Shown here piece by piece: positions 18,578 to 26,477 of a stretch of 64,000 bases of DNA. The number at the start of each line of letters is the position of its first letter. Positions within the stretch are counted from its first letter, which is position 1. Source of the DNA: a bacterium (GTDB lineage Bacteria > Bacillota > Clostridia > Lachnospirales > Lachnospiraceae); NCBI GenBank assembly GCA_023666335.1, contig JAMPCE010000002.1, positions 1-64,000 on the forward strand. Direction: 5' to 3'. The translations under genes and the position numbers were made by a program. The notes under the pieces are model-generated. The model ran no database searches. It was not told where the DNA came from and was given only the letters and a program-made list of their open reading frames with translations.

Positions 18578-19171
18578 CTACGCTTGTGAGAGGGACACGA
18601 AATGCGCGTAATGCTGCGGCTTAAACATCTTTCGATAAAGAGTATCCAATGCTTCCAAAGACGCCGTTTTCCCGTGTCCGCCAAACGGTCTGTACAACAC
18701 ACTGTAATCAACGCCGAACAGCACAGAGCGAAACGGCGTCAATGCACAGCCGCAGGACTCATAAAAAGCGATCCGCCGCTCTCTGGTCAGGCGCTGCTTT
18801 TCGTTTTTCGCCGCCGCGATCCGCTCGGATTCAATATACAATCCCTCTATATCGGGCAGCCCGCTTGCAAAATAAGCGTCAAACAGCGGAAAGGCAAGAT
18901 GCCCCAGCCCCTCGCCGCGCCTGTCGGAGAGGATCGCAAAATAATCGAGCAACGCGCACCCTGCCTCCTCGCAGAGAATAAAGACCGCGTAGCCTGTAAG
19001 CCCCGCTTCTCCGTAAAGACCGAGCGTAAAGCCGTAACCGGCTTCCCTGCTTTTTAAGATATGGCTTAAGGGCTTCAATTCCGCGGGCGGGAAATCCTTT
19101 TTCATGTAAGTATGATAAATCTGCGTGATCTCCTGCTCGTCCAATCTTTCTACCCGATACTGCACCATCAT
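18578..19171 (-). CDS. GNAT-family N-acetyltransferase
   Basis: Predicted acetyltransferase of 197 residues with the GNAT fold. Motif A is weak (LSDRRGEGLGHLAFPLF), while the C-terminal FYESCGC segment is typical. The substrate is unknown. The ATG overlaps the DUF512 stop by four bases (ATGA), so translation is probably coupled. The next gene downstream on this strand is the GTPase-NYN fusion, 14 bp away, so the three genes look like one operon. Confidence 0.78.
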   Translation of the reverse strand: MMVQYRVERLDEQEITQIYHTYMKKDFPPAELKPLSHILKSREAGYGFTLGLYGEAGLTGYAVFILCEEAGCALLDYFAILSDRRGEGLGHLAFPLFDAYFASGLPDIEGLYIESERIAAAKNEKQRLTRERRIAFYESCGCALTPFRSVLFGVDYSVLYRPFGGHGKTASLEALDTLYRKMFKPQHYAHFVSLSQA

Positions 19172-20580
19172 TCATACCCCTGCACATACACAAACGACTC
19201 CCCGTCGTTCTCCCTGCCCATGCGGTAATTCGGATCCAGCACCGCCCGCACAAAAGCCTGCCCGCCCGTATCCGCCACCGTCACCGATATCCCCAGCGCC
19301 TGCTCCACCTGCGTTACCGTAACGTCGTCCAGAAAAACCTCTTCTTTGCTGCGCAGCATATTGGCGGGAATGATGAGCGTCTCCCCCAGATCTTCACCTG
19401 CCTGCTGCCGCTCCCTTAACTGCGCGATCAGGTCCTGCCCCGTCACGAGACCCGCCACCGTGATCGTCTCTCCAAAAAAATCGTTGCGGATTGCATTGAC
19501 TAATATAGTCAATCTCGGGTACGCCTGCCGCATCTGCTCCGCCGCCGCCTCGATCGTCGGAAACGCCAGCCTGCCCGTAGCGATACTGAGCGTCCTTTTC
19601 AACTTCTCCTTTTCTTTCGGGTAAGTCTGCGCCTGCACCGCATCCGCGAGCGCCTGCGCAAATTCTTCCCGGAACAGCCGCATCATGCCGACGCCGTTTT
19701 CGAGCTGGATGTAGCCGTCATAGCGTTCTTCCTCCGGAAAGTCCCGCTCCGCCAGCAGATACCATTCGTCGCTGGCATGGACAAAATGTAGACCGAATCG
19801 GTCAAAACAGATTTTCTGGTATTCCTCGATCAGATCAATGACCGCCACCGCCTCCTCTTTCGTAAACAGCGCGAGCGGATAGAGTCTTTCCCGATACTTA
19901 CTTAAGCCCGCCGGCACCACCGACACGCTCCGCATAAAGGGAAGATACTTCATCAGATCCTCGATGCTCCTTTTCAGTTCCTCCCCGTCATTGACGCCCT
20001 TACAGCAGACGATCTGCCCGTTCATCTCCACATGCCCCTCGTAAAAGCGGTCCAGATACTTGAGCTTCTCCCCCGCGAAGCGATTGTGGAGCATCTTACA
20101 GCGAAGTTCCGGATTCGTGGTCTGCACCGAGATATTGATGGGCGCAAGCTGCATCTCAATGATACGCTCCACATCGTGATCGACCATATTGGTCAATGTA
20201 ATATAATTTCCCTGCAAAAAAGAAAGCCGGGAATCGTCATCCTTAAAATACAGGGTTTCCCGCATTCCCGGCGGCATCTGATCGATAAAGCAGAAGATAC
20301 ATTTGTTGCTGCAAGAGCGGTATTCGCTCATGAGACCGTTTTCAAACTCCACACCCAGATCCTCGTCGTAGTCCTTGTCGATCTCTAAGACCCACTCCTC
20401 GCCATCCGATTTTTGCACCAGCACTTCCACATACTCGTCTTTCATCAGATAGCGGTAGTCAAACACATCCTCTATTTCGTTGTCATTTATGGCAAGAAGG
20501 ATATCGCCCGCCTCGATCCCCATCTCCTCCGCAATGGAACCGGGCATGACCGCCTTCACCACATGCTCTGTCCTGTTCAA
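19168..20580 (-). CDS. DUF512 protein: PDZ domain plus radical-SAM-like domain
   Basis: Putative Fe-S enzyme of 470 residues. The N-terminal ~70 residues are a PDZ domain (GSIAEEMGIEAGDILLAIND). A radical-SAM-type cysteine cluster follows in CSNKCIFCF (Cys90, Cys94, Cys97), then the DUF512 region. The family is conserved in Clostridia and has no established reaction. It is probably cytoplasmic; no signal peptide is seen. It is first in a coupled run with the GNAT gene. A perfect TTGAC-N7-GTCAA palindrome lies 21 bp upstream of its start, and further copies lie inside the gene at 19496, 19789 and 20180. Confidence 0.87.
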   Translation of the reverse strand: MNRTEHVVKAVMPGSIAEEMGIEAGDILLAINDNEIEDVFDYRYLMKDEYVEVLVQKSDGEEWVLEIDKDYDEDLGVEFENGLMSEYRSCSNKCIFCFIDQMPPGMRETLYFKDDDSRLSFLQGNYITLTNMVDHDVERIIEMQLAPINISVQTTNPELRCKMLHNRFAGEKLKYLDRFYEGHVEMNGQIVCCKGVNDGEELKRSIEDLMKYLPFMRSVSVVPAGLSKYRERLYPLALFTKEEAVAVIDLIEEYQKICFDRFGLHFVHASDEWYLLAERDFPEEERYDGYIQLENGVGMMRLFREEFAQALADAVQAQTYPKEKEKLKRTLSIATGRLAFPTIEAAAEQMRQAYPRLTILVNAIRNDFFGETITVAGLVTGQDLIAQLRERQQAGEDLGETLIIPANMLRSKEEVFLDDVTVTQVEQALGISVTVADTGGQAFVRAVLDPNYRMGRENDGESFVYVQGYE

Positions 20581-20600
20581 ATCCGTACCCTTTCTTATAT

Positions 20601-20617
20601 TTGACCTATTCGGTCAA
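20601..20617. promoter_or_regulatory. TTGAC-N7-GTCAA palindrome upstream of the DUF512 gene (representative site)
   Basis: TTGACCTATTCGGTCAA, one of eight exact matches to TTGAC-Y-N5-R-GTCAA. The others start at 10768, 16362, 19496, 35122, 35400, 46730 and 58760. Eleven more differ by one arm base (16494, 17643, 19789, 20180, 32964, 34525, 44400, 45682, 47006, 59287, 59844). This is the copy nearest a gene start, though it also overlaps the 3' end of the small upstream gene. It looks like a protein-binding site, but the binder is unknown. Confidence 0.6.
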
Positions 20618-20782
20618 AATCGTGTATTGCAGCATCTCGTACAAAAGTTTCGTCCCCTCTGCGATCTCCGGCGGAAGCAGCGCTCTTGCCACGAGTTTGT
20701 ACCCCTCTTCCGGCGCGTCGATGCGCTCCAGATTCGCGTAATCTCCCTCAATGCTCGCTACACGGTATTGAAATGTATTCAT
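20606..20782 (-). CDS. Small conserved-looking protein, 58 residues, function unknown
   Basis: Short acidic protein beginning MNTFQYRVASIEGDYANLE. The IEGDYA stretch resembles DUF3006-type small proteins, but I am not certain of the family. The start at 20782 is preceded by GGAGGAG nine bases upstream, better than an ATG 60 bases earlier. It is 25 bp from the DUF512 gene and on the same strand, so it is probably the first gene of that operon. No transmembrane segment is visible. Confidence 0.6.
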   Translation of the reverse strand: MNTFQYRVASIEGDYANLERIDAPEEGYKLVARALLPPEIAEGTKLLYEMLQYTILTE

Positions 20783-20850
20783 ATTCACAGTCTCCTCCAT
20801 CATCAGCTCTATTGTATCATAAATGCTCCGCAATTCCCACACAAACCGTT

Positions 20851-21435
20851 TTAAAACACGCCCGTCACAAAAATCTCGATCCCAATGAGGCTTAAGATCA
20901 CGCCTCCCAGAATGGACGCCTTATCCGCAAACCGCGTGCCGAAGTTCTTGCCGATGGCAAGACCCGCCATACAGATCACAAATGTCACGGTCGAGATGAT
21001 GAGCGCACAGACAAGCGCCATCACAAAACCGTATTCCGCAATGGTAAATCCGACGGACAACGCGTCGATCGAGGTCGCGATGCCCTGTATCAACAAAGCA
21101 GTCATGCCCACGCTCTGCTTCTGCGCTTCCTCCTCATCTTTTTTGAGTCCTTCCCGCAGCATATTTCCGCCAATAAACAGCAAAAGGATCAGGGCGATCC
21201 ACGGAATGAATCTGCGAAACGCCATGAAATATTGAATCAATGTGTGGACACAGATCCAGCCGATCATCGGCATCGCCGCCTGAAAAAAGGCAAATACGCC
21301 CGCGATGCCGCACATCCGTTTTCTCTCCATGTACGGCTCGTTCAATCCGTTCGCCAGCGATACGGAAAAAGCGTCCATCGCCAGTCCGACCCCGAGCATC
21401 GCGCTGTTCACAAAAAACAATAGATTCCATTCCAT
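20851..21435 (-). CDS. mntP: Manganese efflux pump MntP
   Basis: Membrane exporter of Mn(II), 194 residues with about six helices. The two homologous halves carry the family's acidic motifs, GLAMDAFSVSLANG and ATSIDALSVGF, whose aspartates are expected to coordinate the ion. Length and topology match MntP (DUF204). The start follows GAAGGAG by eleven bases. The long leader contains a yybP-ykoY manganese riboswitch and a terminator, which fits induction by excess manganese. Confidence 0.93.
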   Translation of the reverse strand: MEWNLLFFVNSAMLGVGLAMDAFSVSLANGLNEPYMERKRMCGIAGVFAFFQAAMPMIGWICVHTLIQYFMAFRRFIPWIALILLLFIGGNMLREGLKKDEEEAQKQSVGMTALLIQGIATSIDALSVGFTIAEYGFVMALVCALIISTVTFVICMAGLAIGKNFGTRFADKASILGGVILSLIGIEIFVTGVF

Positions 21436-21477
21436 TTTTCAACATTCTCCTTCGTATATGACTCTGCTGATGCGCAC

Positions 21478-21512
21478 AAAAAACCGGATACAGTTTCAAA
21501 AACTATACCCGG
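21478..21512 (-). terminator. Riboswitch-controlled intrinsic terminator before mntP
   Basis: On the minus strand CCGGGTATAGTTT pairs with AAACTGTATCCGG (one mismatch or wobble) and is followed by TTTTTT. Its 5' arm (GTATAGTTTTT) is also exactly complementary to AAAAACTATAC located about 30 bases upstream, giving an alternative antiterminator pairing. Confidence 0.85.
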
Positions 21513-21556
21513 CATTCCCTCAAAATTTGCAGACTGCATGTATAGTTTTTCTATAC

Positions 21557-21637
21557 ATGAGTCTCGCAATTTAAAACAAGCCAGACCAGACGGTCAGTAT
21601 GTTGACTTGCTACGATATACGCTTGCTACTCCCTCAT
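21557..21637 (-). ncRNA. yybP-ykoY manganese riboswitch aptamer
   Basis: The minus strand shows the family's two conserved loops: GGGAGTAGC near the 5' side and TGCGAGAC near the 3' side. They are closed by an exact P1 helix (ATGAG with CTCAT) and separated by GTCAACATACTGACCGTC and a further hairpin. These loops form the Mn(II) site in known members. The downstream gene is mntP, the classic target. A hairpin, CATGTATAG with CTATACATG (21537-21559), overlaps the 3' side of P1 and is probably the switching helix. Confidence 0.92.
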
Positions 21638-21655
21638 GGCTATTCGGTTAAACAT

Positions 21656-21684
21656 ATAGTATGACAATCTGCGGCATTTGTCAA
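21656..21684 (-). promoter_or_regulatory. Vegetative promoter for the riboswitch-mntP transcript
   Basis: Reading the minus strand, TTGACA (21684-21679) is followed after 17 bases by TACTAT (21661-21656). Transcription would begin just upstream of the aptamer, as expected for a riboswitch leader. It lies between the end of spoVAC and the aptamer, so mntP is transcribed separately from the spoVA operon. Confidence 0.7.
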
Positions 21685-21705
21685 ACATTTTTCCGCCCGG
21701 CATTC

Positions 21706-22176
21706 CTATAAGATTCCAAGCGCCCTCCCCGCCCAATACAATACCCCCAGCGCCCAGCTGGTAAAAATGCCGTACAGGATCACCGGTCCGGCGATGGTAA
21801 AGATCTTGCAGCCGATCCCGAACACCTGCCCCTCTTTCTGATATTCGATGGCTGCCGAAGCCACCGAATTGGCAAAGCCCGTGATCGGCACGAGCGCTCC
21901 CGCGCCGCCCCACTCCACACATTTGTGATAGACGCCGAATCCGGTCAGCAGAACGCTTGCAAGCACCAGCAGCATCGAGCACCACGACCCCGCCGTCTCC
22001 TTGTCGATCCCCAGCTTCTGCGTCGCGCAGTTTAAGATCGCCTGCCCGATCAGACAGATCAGACCGCCCGTCAAAAACGCTTTGACCATGCGGGCGCCCA
22101 TACTGTACTTCGGCGTTTCCCGCTCCACCCGCTGCTTGTATGCCTGCTCCTTTTCCTTCTGTGTCATCTCTTTCAT
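21706..22176 (-). CDS. spoVAC: Stage V sporulation protein AC
   Basis: Inner-membrane component of the SpoVA channel, which moves dipicolinic acid into the forespore and out during germination; SpoVAC itself is known to act as a mechanosensitive channel in Bacillus. The protein is 156 residues with about four helices and the family signature around VPITGFANSVASAAIEYQKEG. The start follows GAAGGGAG. It is third in the order AA-AB-AC, separated from AB by the ~260-bp gap that contains palindromic element B. No spoVAD or spoVAE follows; the next gene is mntP. Confidence 0.93.
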   Translation of the reverse strand: MKEMTQKEKEQAYKQRVERETPKYSMGARMVKAFLTGGLICLIGQAILNCATQKLGIDKETAGSWCSMLLVLASVLLTGFGVYHKCVEWGGAGALVPITGFANSVASAAIEYQKEGQVFGIGCKIFTIAGPVILYGIFTSWALGVLYWAGRALGIL

Positions 22177-22242
22177 GTTCCGTTCTCCCTTCTCTCATTT
22201 CTTCCCACTTTCGTAGATTGTGAAACTCGTTTCAATGTTTCT

Positions 22243-22398
22243 ATGATTGTGCAGATCACATAATCATAAACAGACCCTTGGAGAGCGTCAGCGCTTAACG
22301 AGGTATGGGGTTGCGCAGCAACTCCCGAGTTTAGCGCCTGTTACGCTCGGAATGGAGCGAAAGCGCGTCTGCGTTGGTTATGCGATTTGCACAATCAT
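22243..22398. repeat. Long nested palindromic element, copy B (between spoVAB and spoVAC)
   Basis: A 156-bp element related to copies A, C, D and E. Here the outer arms read ATGATTGTGCAGAT and ATTTGCACAATCAT, complementary to each other but different from copy A. The central hairpin is GGGTTGC-GCA-GCAACTCC. A second, outer inverted repeat (TTGTGAAAC at 22219 and GTTTCACAA at 22414) surrounds it, as in copy C. It interrupts the spoVA operon without breaking a gene. Confidence 0.85.
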
Positions 22399-22435
22399 GA
22401 CACCCGCAAACAAGTTTCACAATAATCTGCTCTTC

Positions 22436-22933
22436 TCATCCGCCATACAAAAACACTTTCTGCGTAAAATAGATCAGACTCCCGCAGAGTTTTCCAAGCG
22501 CCACCGAAAGGATCGCAGCGCCCAGCCCGTGCCGGAACCCGATCCTCCTCGCAAAGACAGGGATCGTATTCAACATCTCCGCGATCGCGAGAGCAAGACA
22601 CCCTACGAAAATACCCGCAAACAGCCCGAACACGATGAGGATCACGGTGCCGATCAGATTCCATATGCCATCCGTCGCCGCTCCGAAAAGCGCCCTGTCT
22701 TTCACAAAAGCGCCTATCTGCCCCCAATCGCCGAAAATGCTGAAATAACTTCCTGTCAGCGTGCCGAAGACGACCATTTCTTCCAGCACAAAAACCTTTT
22801 TTGCCACATGCGTCTTTCCGGCAAAGCGCGGGACCAGCCCCACGGAGATCAGCACCGTGAATACCCCTGCCGACACGATCAGCCCCGCACTTACGCCGAT
22901 GACCGCCAGCAGCGCCTGTCTAAGAAACGTCAA
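22436..22933 (-). CDS. spoVAB: Stage V sporulation protein AB
   Basis: Small integral membrane protein of the SpoVA complex with about four or five helices. Family strings include LLAVIGVSAGLIVSAGVF, LEEMVVFGTLTGSYF and AEMLNTIPVFARR. I choose a TTG start at 22933 (first residues MTFLRQAL), with GGGAGGG eight bases upstream inside the end of spoVAA; the ATG at 22963 would add an arginine-rich tail unlike the family. The overlap with spoVAA is 14 bp, consistent with coupled translation. Confidence 0.88.
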   Translation of the reverse strand: MTFLRQALLAVIGVSAGLIVSAGVFTVLISVGLVPRFAGKTHVAKKVFVLEEMVVFGTLTGSYFSIFGDWGQIGAFVKDRALFGAATDGIWNLIGTVILIVFGLFAGIFVGCLALAIAEMLNTIPVFARRIGFRHGLGAAILSVALGKLCGSLIYFTQKVFLYGG

Positions 22934-23555
22934 TGGTCTTTCCCTCCCTGTCCGCCGTCTCAATGAGCGCCTGATTCACATCCTTTTCATAGACCCGCAT
23001 CTCCACCTCAATGGGCGTGGGATCCTTGGTGATCCGCCTGCCGCCGATGTGGTTAAAGAAAACCGTGATGCCCACCGCAAGTCCCACCGAGTAGGACAGT
23101 TCCAAAATGCCATACCCGTCGCTTTTAAGACCCGTCACCATCTGATAAAGTTTGGAAAAGACGTCGTTGATCCCGATATCATTGTGAAACGCCATGATGG
23201 TGAAAGCCGTTCCAAAAAAGCTGACCAGCGACACAAACGCGAGCTTGCACCACTGCGCCGCTCCTTTATGTCTGTCCACGTCGATCCATTCCACCAGCAC
23301 ATCCGTCTCCCCCAGACTTTCCACGCTCACGCCCGGGCACGCCTTTTCGATTTCCTCAATGACCTTGAGCACACTGATGACCTGTCTCTTTCCCGCCCCC
23401 TCGCGAAAGGTCCACAGCTTAAGCGACCTGGCTTTCGCCTGCACATGCGGGTCAGAACAAGTCAGCTTCCCGATGTCTTTCACACAGACTTCCGGCGTCT
23501 GCACTTCCACATTCTGTTCCGCTTTCAGATATATCGTTGCGCTACTGGTTGACAT
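22920..23555 (-). CDS. spoVAA: Stage V sporulation protein AA
   Basis: First gene of the spoVA operon, 211 residues. The N-terminal soluble part (IYLKAEQNVEVQTPEV ... LCSD-like cysteine region) is followed by two membrane helices near the C-terminus (LAFVSLVSFFGTAFTIMAF and a second around ELSYSVGLAVGITVFF), matching SpoVAA. The start at 23555 is preceded by GGGAG five bases away; an ATG 27 bases further upstream has no ribosome binding site. A SigG-like promoter lies just upstream. Confidence 0.9.
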   Translation of the reverse strand: MSTSSATIYLKAEQNVEVQTPEVCVKDIGKLTCSDPHVQAKARSLKLWTFREGAGKRQVISVLKVIEEIEKACPGVSVESLGETDVLVEWIDVDRHKGAAQWCKLAFVSLVSFFGTAFTIMAFHNDIGINDVFSKLYQMVTGLKSDGYGILELSYSVGLAVGITVFFNHIGGRRITKDPTPIEVEMRVYEKDVNQALIETADREGKTIDVS

Positions 23556-23593
23556 AACTTCTCCCGTCTGTTTTTTATCCATTCATTAATCCG

Positions 23594-23623
23594 TATTATG
23601 CAGAAATTATCCTGTTTTTATAC
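23594..23623 (-). promoter_or_regulatory. Forespore SigG-type promoter of the spoVA operon
   Basis: On the minus strand GTATA (23623-23619) is followed by an 18-base spacer and CATAATA (23600-23594). This matches the known SigG pattern (G-Y/M-ATA, 18 bases, CATNNTA) and sits about 40 bases before the spoVAA start. spoVA operons are SigG-dependent in Bacillus and Clostridium, which supports the call. Confidence 0.75.
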
Positions 23624-23629
23624 GCGACG

Positions 23630-23668
23630 TCTTTCTTATCGTTGGTTATGCTGCTTGCGTAATCATCT
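23630..23668. repeat. Possible decayed remnant of the palindromic element family
   Basis: The stretch CGTTGGTTATGCTGCTTGCG resembles the right arm of the long palindromes (CGTTGGTTATGC...), but the matching left arm and centre are absent or unrecognisable. It lies directly upstream of the spoVA SigG promoter. Confidence 0.4.
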
Positions 23669-23762
23669 TCTAATAGCTTTTATAAATGAGTATGGAATTT
23701 GTATGTGCACCTGTGTTAAGATGTATACATACACAGCCACACACAGAAAAGGAGCAGACATC

Positions 23763-24248
23763 ATGCAGATACTTTTTATCCTGATAATCGGCATCTACAT
23801 TTACAGCGTCGTACGAAAGGCGCGCGAAAAAGTCGATGCCAAAGACAGCAGCAGGCAGACGCCCCCGCTTCCTCCCGTCGTTACCTCCGCGCCGCCCCGC
23901 CAAAACACGCCGCCTGTGAACCGCAAGCCCATGCCGCAGAAAGCGCCTCAAAAAACACTGCAAAAATCGGCGATCGAGGAAGCAAAGGAAGACGGCAATT
24001 CCACGACCGCCTATCTGATGGAAAAGGCGGAGGCAGACGCCAAAGAACACGCCAGAGAAAAATACGAAGAACAGAAACGCCTGCACGAGACGCGCGGCGG
24101 TCTTCCCGTAGCGGAACGGCACTTTGAGGGCGATCCGTTCCCACAGGGAAAACAATGTGTCAAATGCGGGTACTGCGGCGCGGAAAATCTGCTGCCGATG
24201 ACGCCCCGCACGCGGTATAGCTGCTATTTCTGTCGGGAAGCGCTGTAA
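23763..24248 (+). CDS. Membrane-anchored protein with C-terminal zinc ribbon, unknown function
   Basis: A 161-residue protein with one N-terminal helix (MQILFILIIGIYIYSVV), a proline- and lysine-rich middle (about 25-65), a charged, probably helical stretch, and a C-terminal four-cysteine zinc ribbon (CVKCGYCGAEN ... CYFC). The start follows AAAAGGAG. I do not recognise the family. It is divergent from the spoVA operon, and its end overlaps the GNAT pseudogene on the other strand by about 25 bp. Confidence 0.75.
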   Translation: MQILFILIIGIYIYSVVRKAREKVDAKDSSRQTPPLPPVVTSAPPRQNTPPVNRKPMPQKAPQKTLQKSAIEEAKEDGNSTTAYLMEKAEADAKEHAREKYEEQKRLHETRGGLPVAERHFEGDPFPQGKQCVKCGYCGAENLLPMTPRTRYSCYFCREAL

Positions 24249-24464
24249 GGCGCTTCCGATCTGTCACAATCTTTTTCCAACAGCACCAGCCGAATATGCG
24301 GAATACCGTTAAAATCACAGGGGACAATACCGACCTCCGCGAAGCCCTGCCCTGCATAAAACCGACGCGACGACGCACAGTTTCTTCTGCTGTTCCTGTT
24401 CATGCGTGCGCGCATAGATTTCCGCCACCCTGTCTATATCTGACTGTATCGCTTTTCGTATCAT
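24224..24464 (-). pseudogene. GNAT acetyltransferase remnant (internal deletion and frame change)
   Basis: An ATG at 24464 begins MIRKAIQSDIDRVAEIYA, a typical GNAT N-terminus, and stops after ~50 residues. In a different frame the sequence continues FYAGQGFAEVGIVPCDF and PHIRLVLLEKD, a typical GNAT C-terminus. About 80-90 residues carrying the acetyl-CoA motif are missing between them. Neither half would be functional. It marks the left edge of the AT-rich accessory island. Confidence 0.8.
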
Positions 24465-24484
24465 ACTACGTTTCTCCATTGTTT

Positions 24485-24928
24485 TTAATCCAGCAGATGT
24501 CCCGCCTCATACGAGCACTTTAAATAATCCGGATTCTGATAGTAAATATCTGATCGAAAATCCGATATTTTGTCGCTGATAAAAGAGGAAAATATTTTCA
24601 TCAATTCATCAATTTCTTCCCCCGGTTTGGCACAGGCATCAATCAAAATGCTATATAAACCGCCAATATCCAGAAAGCTGGGAATCGTATATTGGCACTC
24701 TGTAATCGTATCAAACTCCCCTGTCGGAATATGATATTGCTCTATGACCTCATCGCTCACTTGTTCAAAAGAAAGACAATGATTTACTTTGGCATCATAT
24801 AATTGTTTTCTAATCCCGCTCTTTCCCAACGCCTCCGTAATAACACCACGTTTATTTTTCGTTTGACGCGCTATATATTCAATAAGAGAACATACATAAA
24901 ACAGATCATTCTTCTCTCTTTCTGTCAT
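24485..24928 (-). CDS. DUF3791-like protein, partner of the DUF3990 gene
   Basis: A 147-residue soluble protein. Its N-terminal half (EREKNDLFYVCSLIEYIARQ, then KSGIRKQLYDAK) resembles DUF3791, a small domain nearly always encoded beside DUF3990. The C-terminal half (about 75-147) I do not recognise. The start at 24928 follows GAGGAGCGAGG and overlaps the end of the DUF3990 gene by 23 bp. The pairing suggests an antitoxin or accessory role, which is inferred from gene order only. Confidence 0.6.
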   Translation of the reverse strand: MTEREKNDLFYVCSLIEYIARQTKNKRGVITEALGKSGIRKQLYDAKVNHCLSFEQVSDEVIEQYHIPTGEFDTITECQYTIPSFLDIGGLYSILIDACAKPGEEIDELMKIFSSFISDKISDFRSDIYYQNPDYLKCSYEAGHLLD

Positions 24929-25379
24929 AAACGACCTCGCTCCTCTCAAATGTCAGGCAATTCAATGCCAATTCCGTGTGAAAACTCACCTGATGCGTCG
25001 GATACTTAAATTCAGCCAATACCCAAAACTGCTTTCGATTGATTCTTCCAGTCAGAAAATCATTGACATAATTCCATACAGTATCATTTGCCATCGGTCC
25101 CTCTACAATATCATACGAATGCGTTTCCCCGCTTCTGCACTTTGCGATGAAATCCAGCCATTCATCCGTCATAGAATCAAATTTTAAGACAGATAATCGT
25201 CCGTCCGGTTCATAAGAATAATAATTGATAACCGGTTCCCCTTCGCCACGATTCGCCCATCGTACTGCCTGTTCAAAATTTCCGGTACAGTAAAATCCCC
25301 ATGAAAAATCTTTTGTGTATTTTGTTTTTCGTATTTTCGGAAACTCTACAATCTCTTTACTTGCATGGTAAAGAATCAT
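24906..25379 (-). CDS. DUF3990 protein (ADP-ribosyltransferase-like fold)
   Basis: A 157-residue protein beginning MILYHASKEIVEFPKIRKTKYTKDF trimmed here to the first motif: YHAS at residues 4-7, then DFSWGFYCTGNFEQAVRWA. These match DUF3990, which is grouped with the ADP-ribosyltransferase fold; the YHAS and GFYCT blocks would correspond to the NAD-binding core. A toxin or modifying enzyme is plausible but not shown. The start follows GGGAGGAAAGC. Base composition is AT-rich relative to the backbone. Confidence 0.65.
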   Translation of the reverse strand: MILYHASKEIVEFPKIRKTKYTKDFSWGFYCTGNFEQAVRWANRGEGEPVINYYSYEPDGRLSVLKFDSMTDEWLDFIAKCRSGETHSYDIVEGPMANDTVWNYVNDFLTGRINRKQFWVLAEFKYPTHQVSFHTELALNCLTFERSEVVYDRKREE

Positions 25380-25448
25380 TTGCTTTCCTCCCTGTTTCTA
25401 CTCTCTTTTTCAGTATAACAGCCTGCCCGTCTTGTCTGCAAATATTTT

Positions 25449-25904
25449 TCAAACACATATTCTGTTTTTATAATCCCAAAAACACAAAAATACGGCTGAC
25501 TTTATCCTTATCATCGTAGGTGAATCCAAGTCCATTCCAACCCGAATGCCTTTTTTCCCAAACAGATAGGAACTGTCCGTCGTTTGCGCATATGCAAAAC
25601 CTAAAGCCTCTACAACTGTCCCATTTTCTGCATCATAATCATATAGCACTTTTATATCGCCGCAATCAACAAGCCACAGCGGAAATCCACTTTCTGTATA
25701 CACAATCTTTTCTTCGTATTCTCCGCTTCGTTCCCTTGTAAGAGCCTCATATCTGTATATATAATCAATACTTTCAAAAATTTCATTTGAAATATAATTT
25801 TTGTGAAAATGCTCTCTTATGGAAAAACCAAAAAAAACTGCCACGAAAACAATAATCAGGCAAATACATATCTTCATCATTTTTTTCATTTTCTTGTCGT
25901 ACAT
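25449..25904 (-). CDS. Hypothetical membrane-anchored protein
   Basis: A 151-residue protein with a single N-terminal helix (ICICLIIVFVAVFFGFSI) after a lysine-rich start, then an extracytoplasmic region with many Tyr, Glu and Asp residues. No family recognised. The start is uncertain: several ATGs lie within the first nine codons, and GAGAGG abuts the first of them. It resembles the next gene in layout but not in sequence. It is in the AT-rich island. Confidence 0.5.
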   Translation of the reverse strand: MYDKKMKKMMKICICLIIVFVAVFFGFSIREHFHKNYISNEIFESIDYIYRYEALTRERSGEYEEKIVYTESGFPLWLVDCGDIKVLYDYDAENGTVVEALGFAYAQTTDSSYLFGKKGIRVGMDLDSPTMIRIKSAVFLCFWDYKNRICV

Positions 25905-25978
25905 CCTCTCTTATCCGCCACGCATTTCTTAATTTATTTCAAAGAAGGTTCCATCCTGCCAAGTGACCCAAGGCATTT

Positions 25979-26443
25979 TCAGTATCCTTTCATATCTCTC
26001 TCCGTCATATATCCCCGCGGATAAAAAAACTGCGGCAGCAATCTGTTTCTTACGACCGGATAAACGGGATACCACTCCTTTATGGCATAACAGTCCAATA
26101 TTTCTTCAAATGCCGCATGTTCCTTTTTACCTCTATATTCCGCAACACATAAAAACGTATTGTAGTTTTCCGCCGGTGTCACAGCTTCCGGCAGCTTTTC
26201 TCCCTCCAGTATCACGTCTACACCTTCCTCGCCCGGAACATAACCCTCTGCATCACCGATCATGCTCCATCCTGTCCCCGTATAATGAACTTCTCTGACC
26301 AATATATATTCCGGATAATCGCTAAAGTTTTTTTCTTCTACGGCATACTTAACAGGATGCACCCACGATATTACTATACTGCTCATAACAGCCAATATCA
26401 CACACACCATAGGTATCATGATAATCAATTTTTTCATACGCAT
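25979..26443 (-). CDS. Hypothetical membrane-anchored protein
   Basis: A 154-residue protein with one N-terminal helix (LIIMIPMVCVILAVMSSIVI) and an extracytoplasmic domain of about 125 residues. No known motif is seen. GGAGGAG lies eleven bases before the ATG. It lies between the other small membrane protein and the Fic gene, all on the same strand, with gaps that could hold separate promoters. Confidence 0.55.
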   Translation of the reverse strand: MRMKKLIIMIPMVCVILAVMSSIVISWVHPVKYAVEEKNFSDYPEYILVREVHYTGTGWSMIGDAEGYVPGEEGVDVILEGEKLPEAVTPAENYNTFLCVAEYRGKKEHAAFEEILDCYAIKEWYPVYPVVRNRLLPQFFYPRGYMTERDMKGY

Positions 26444-26477
26444 TGCAAGTCACGCTCCTCCGCTGACACTCCATATA

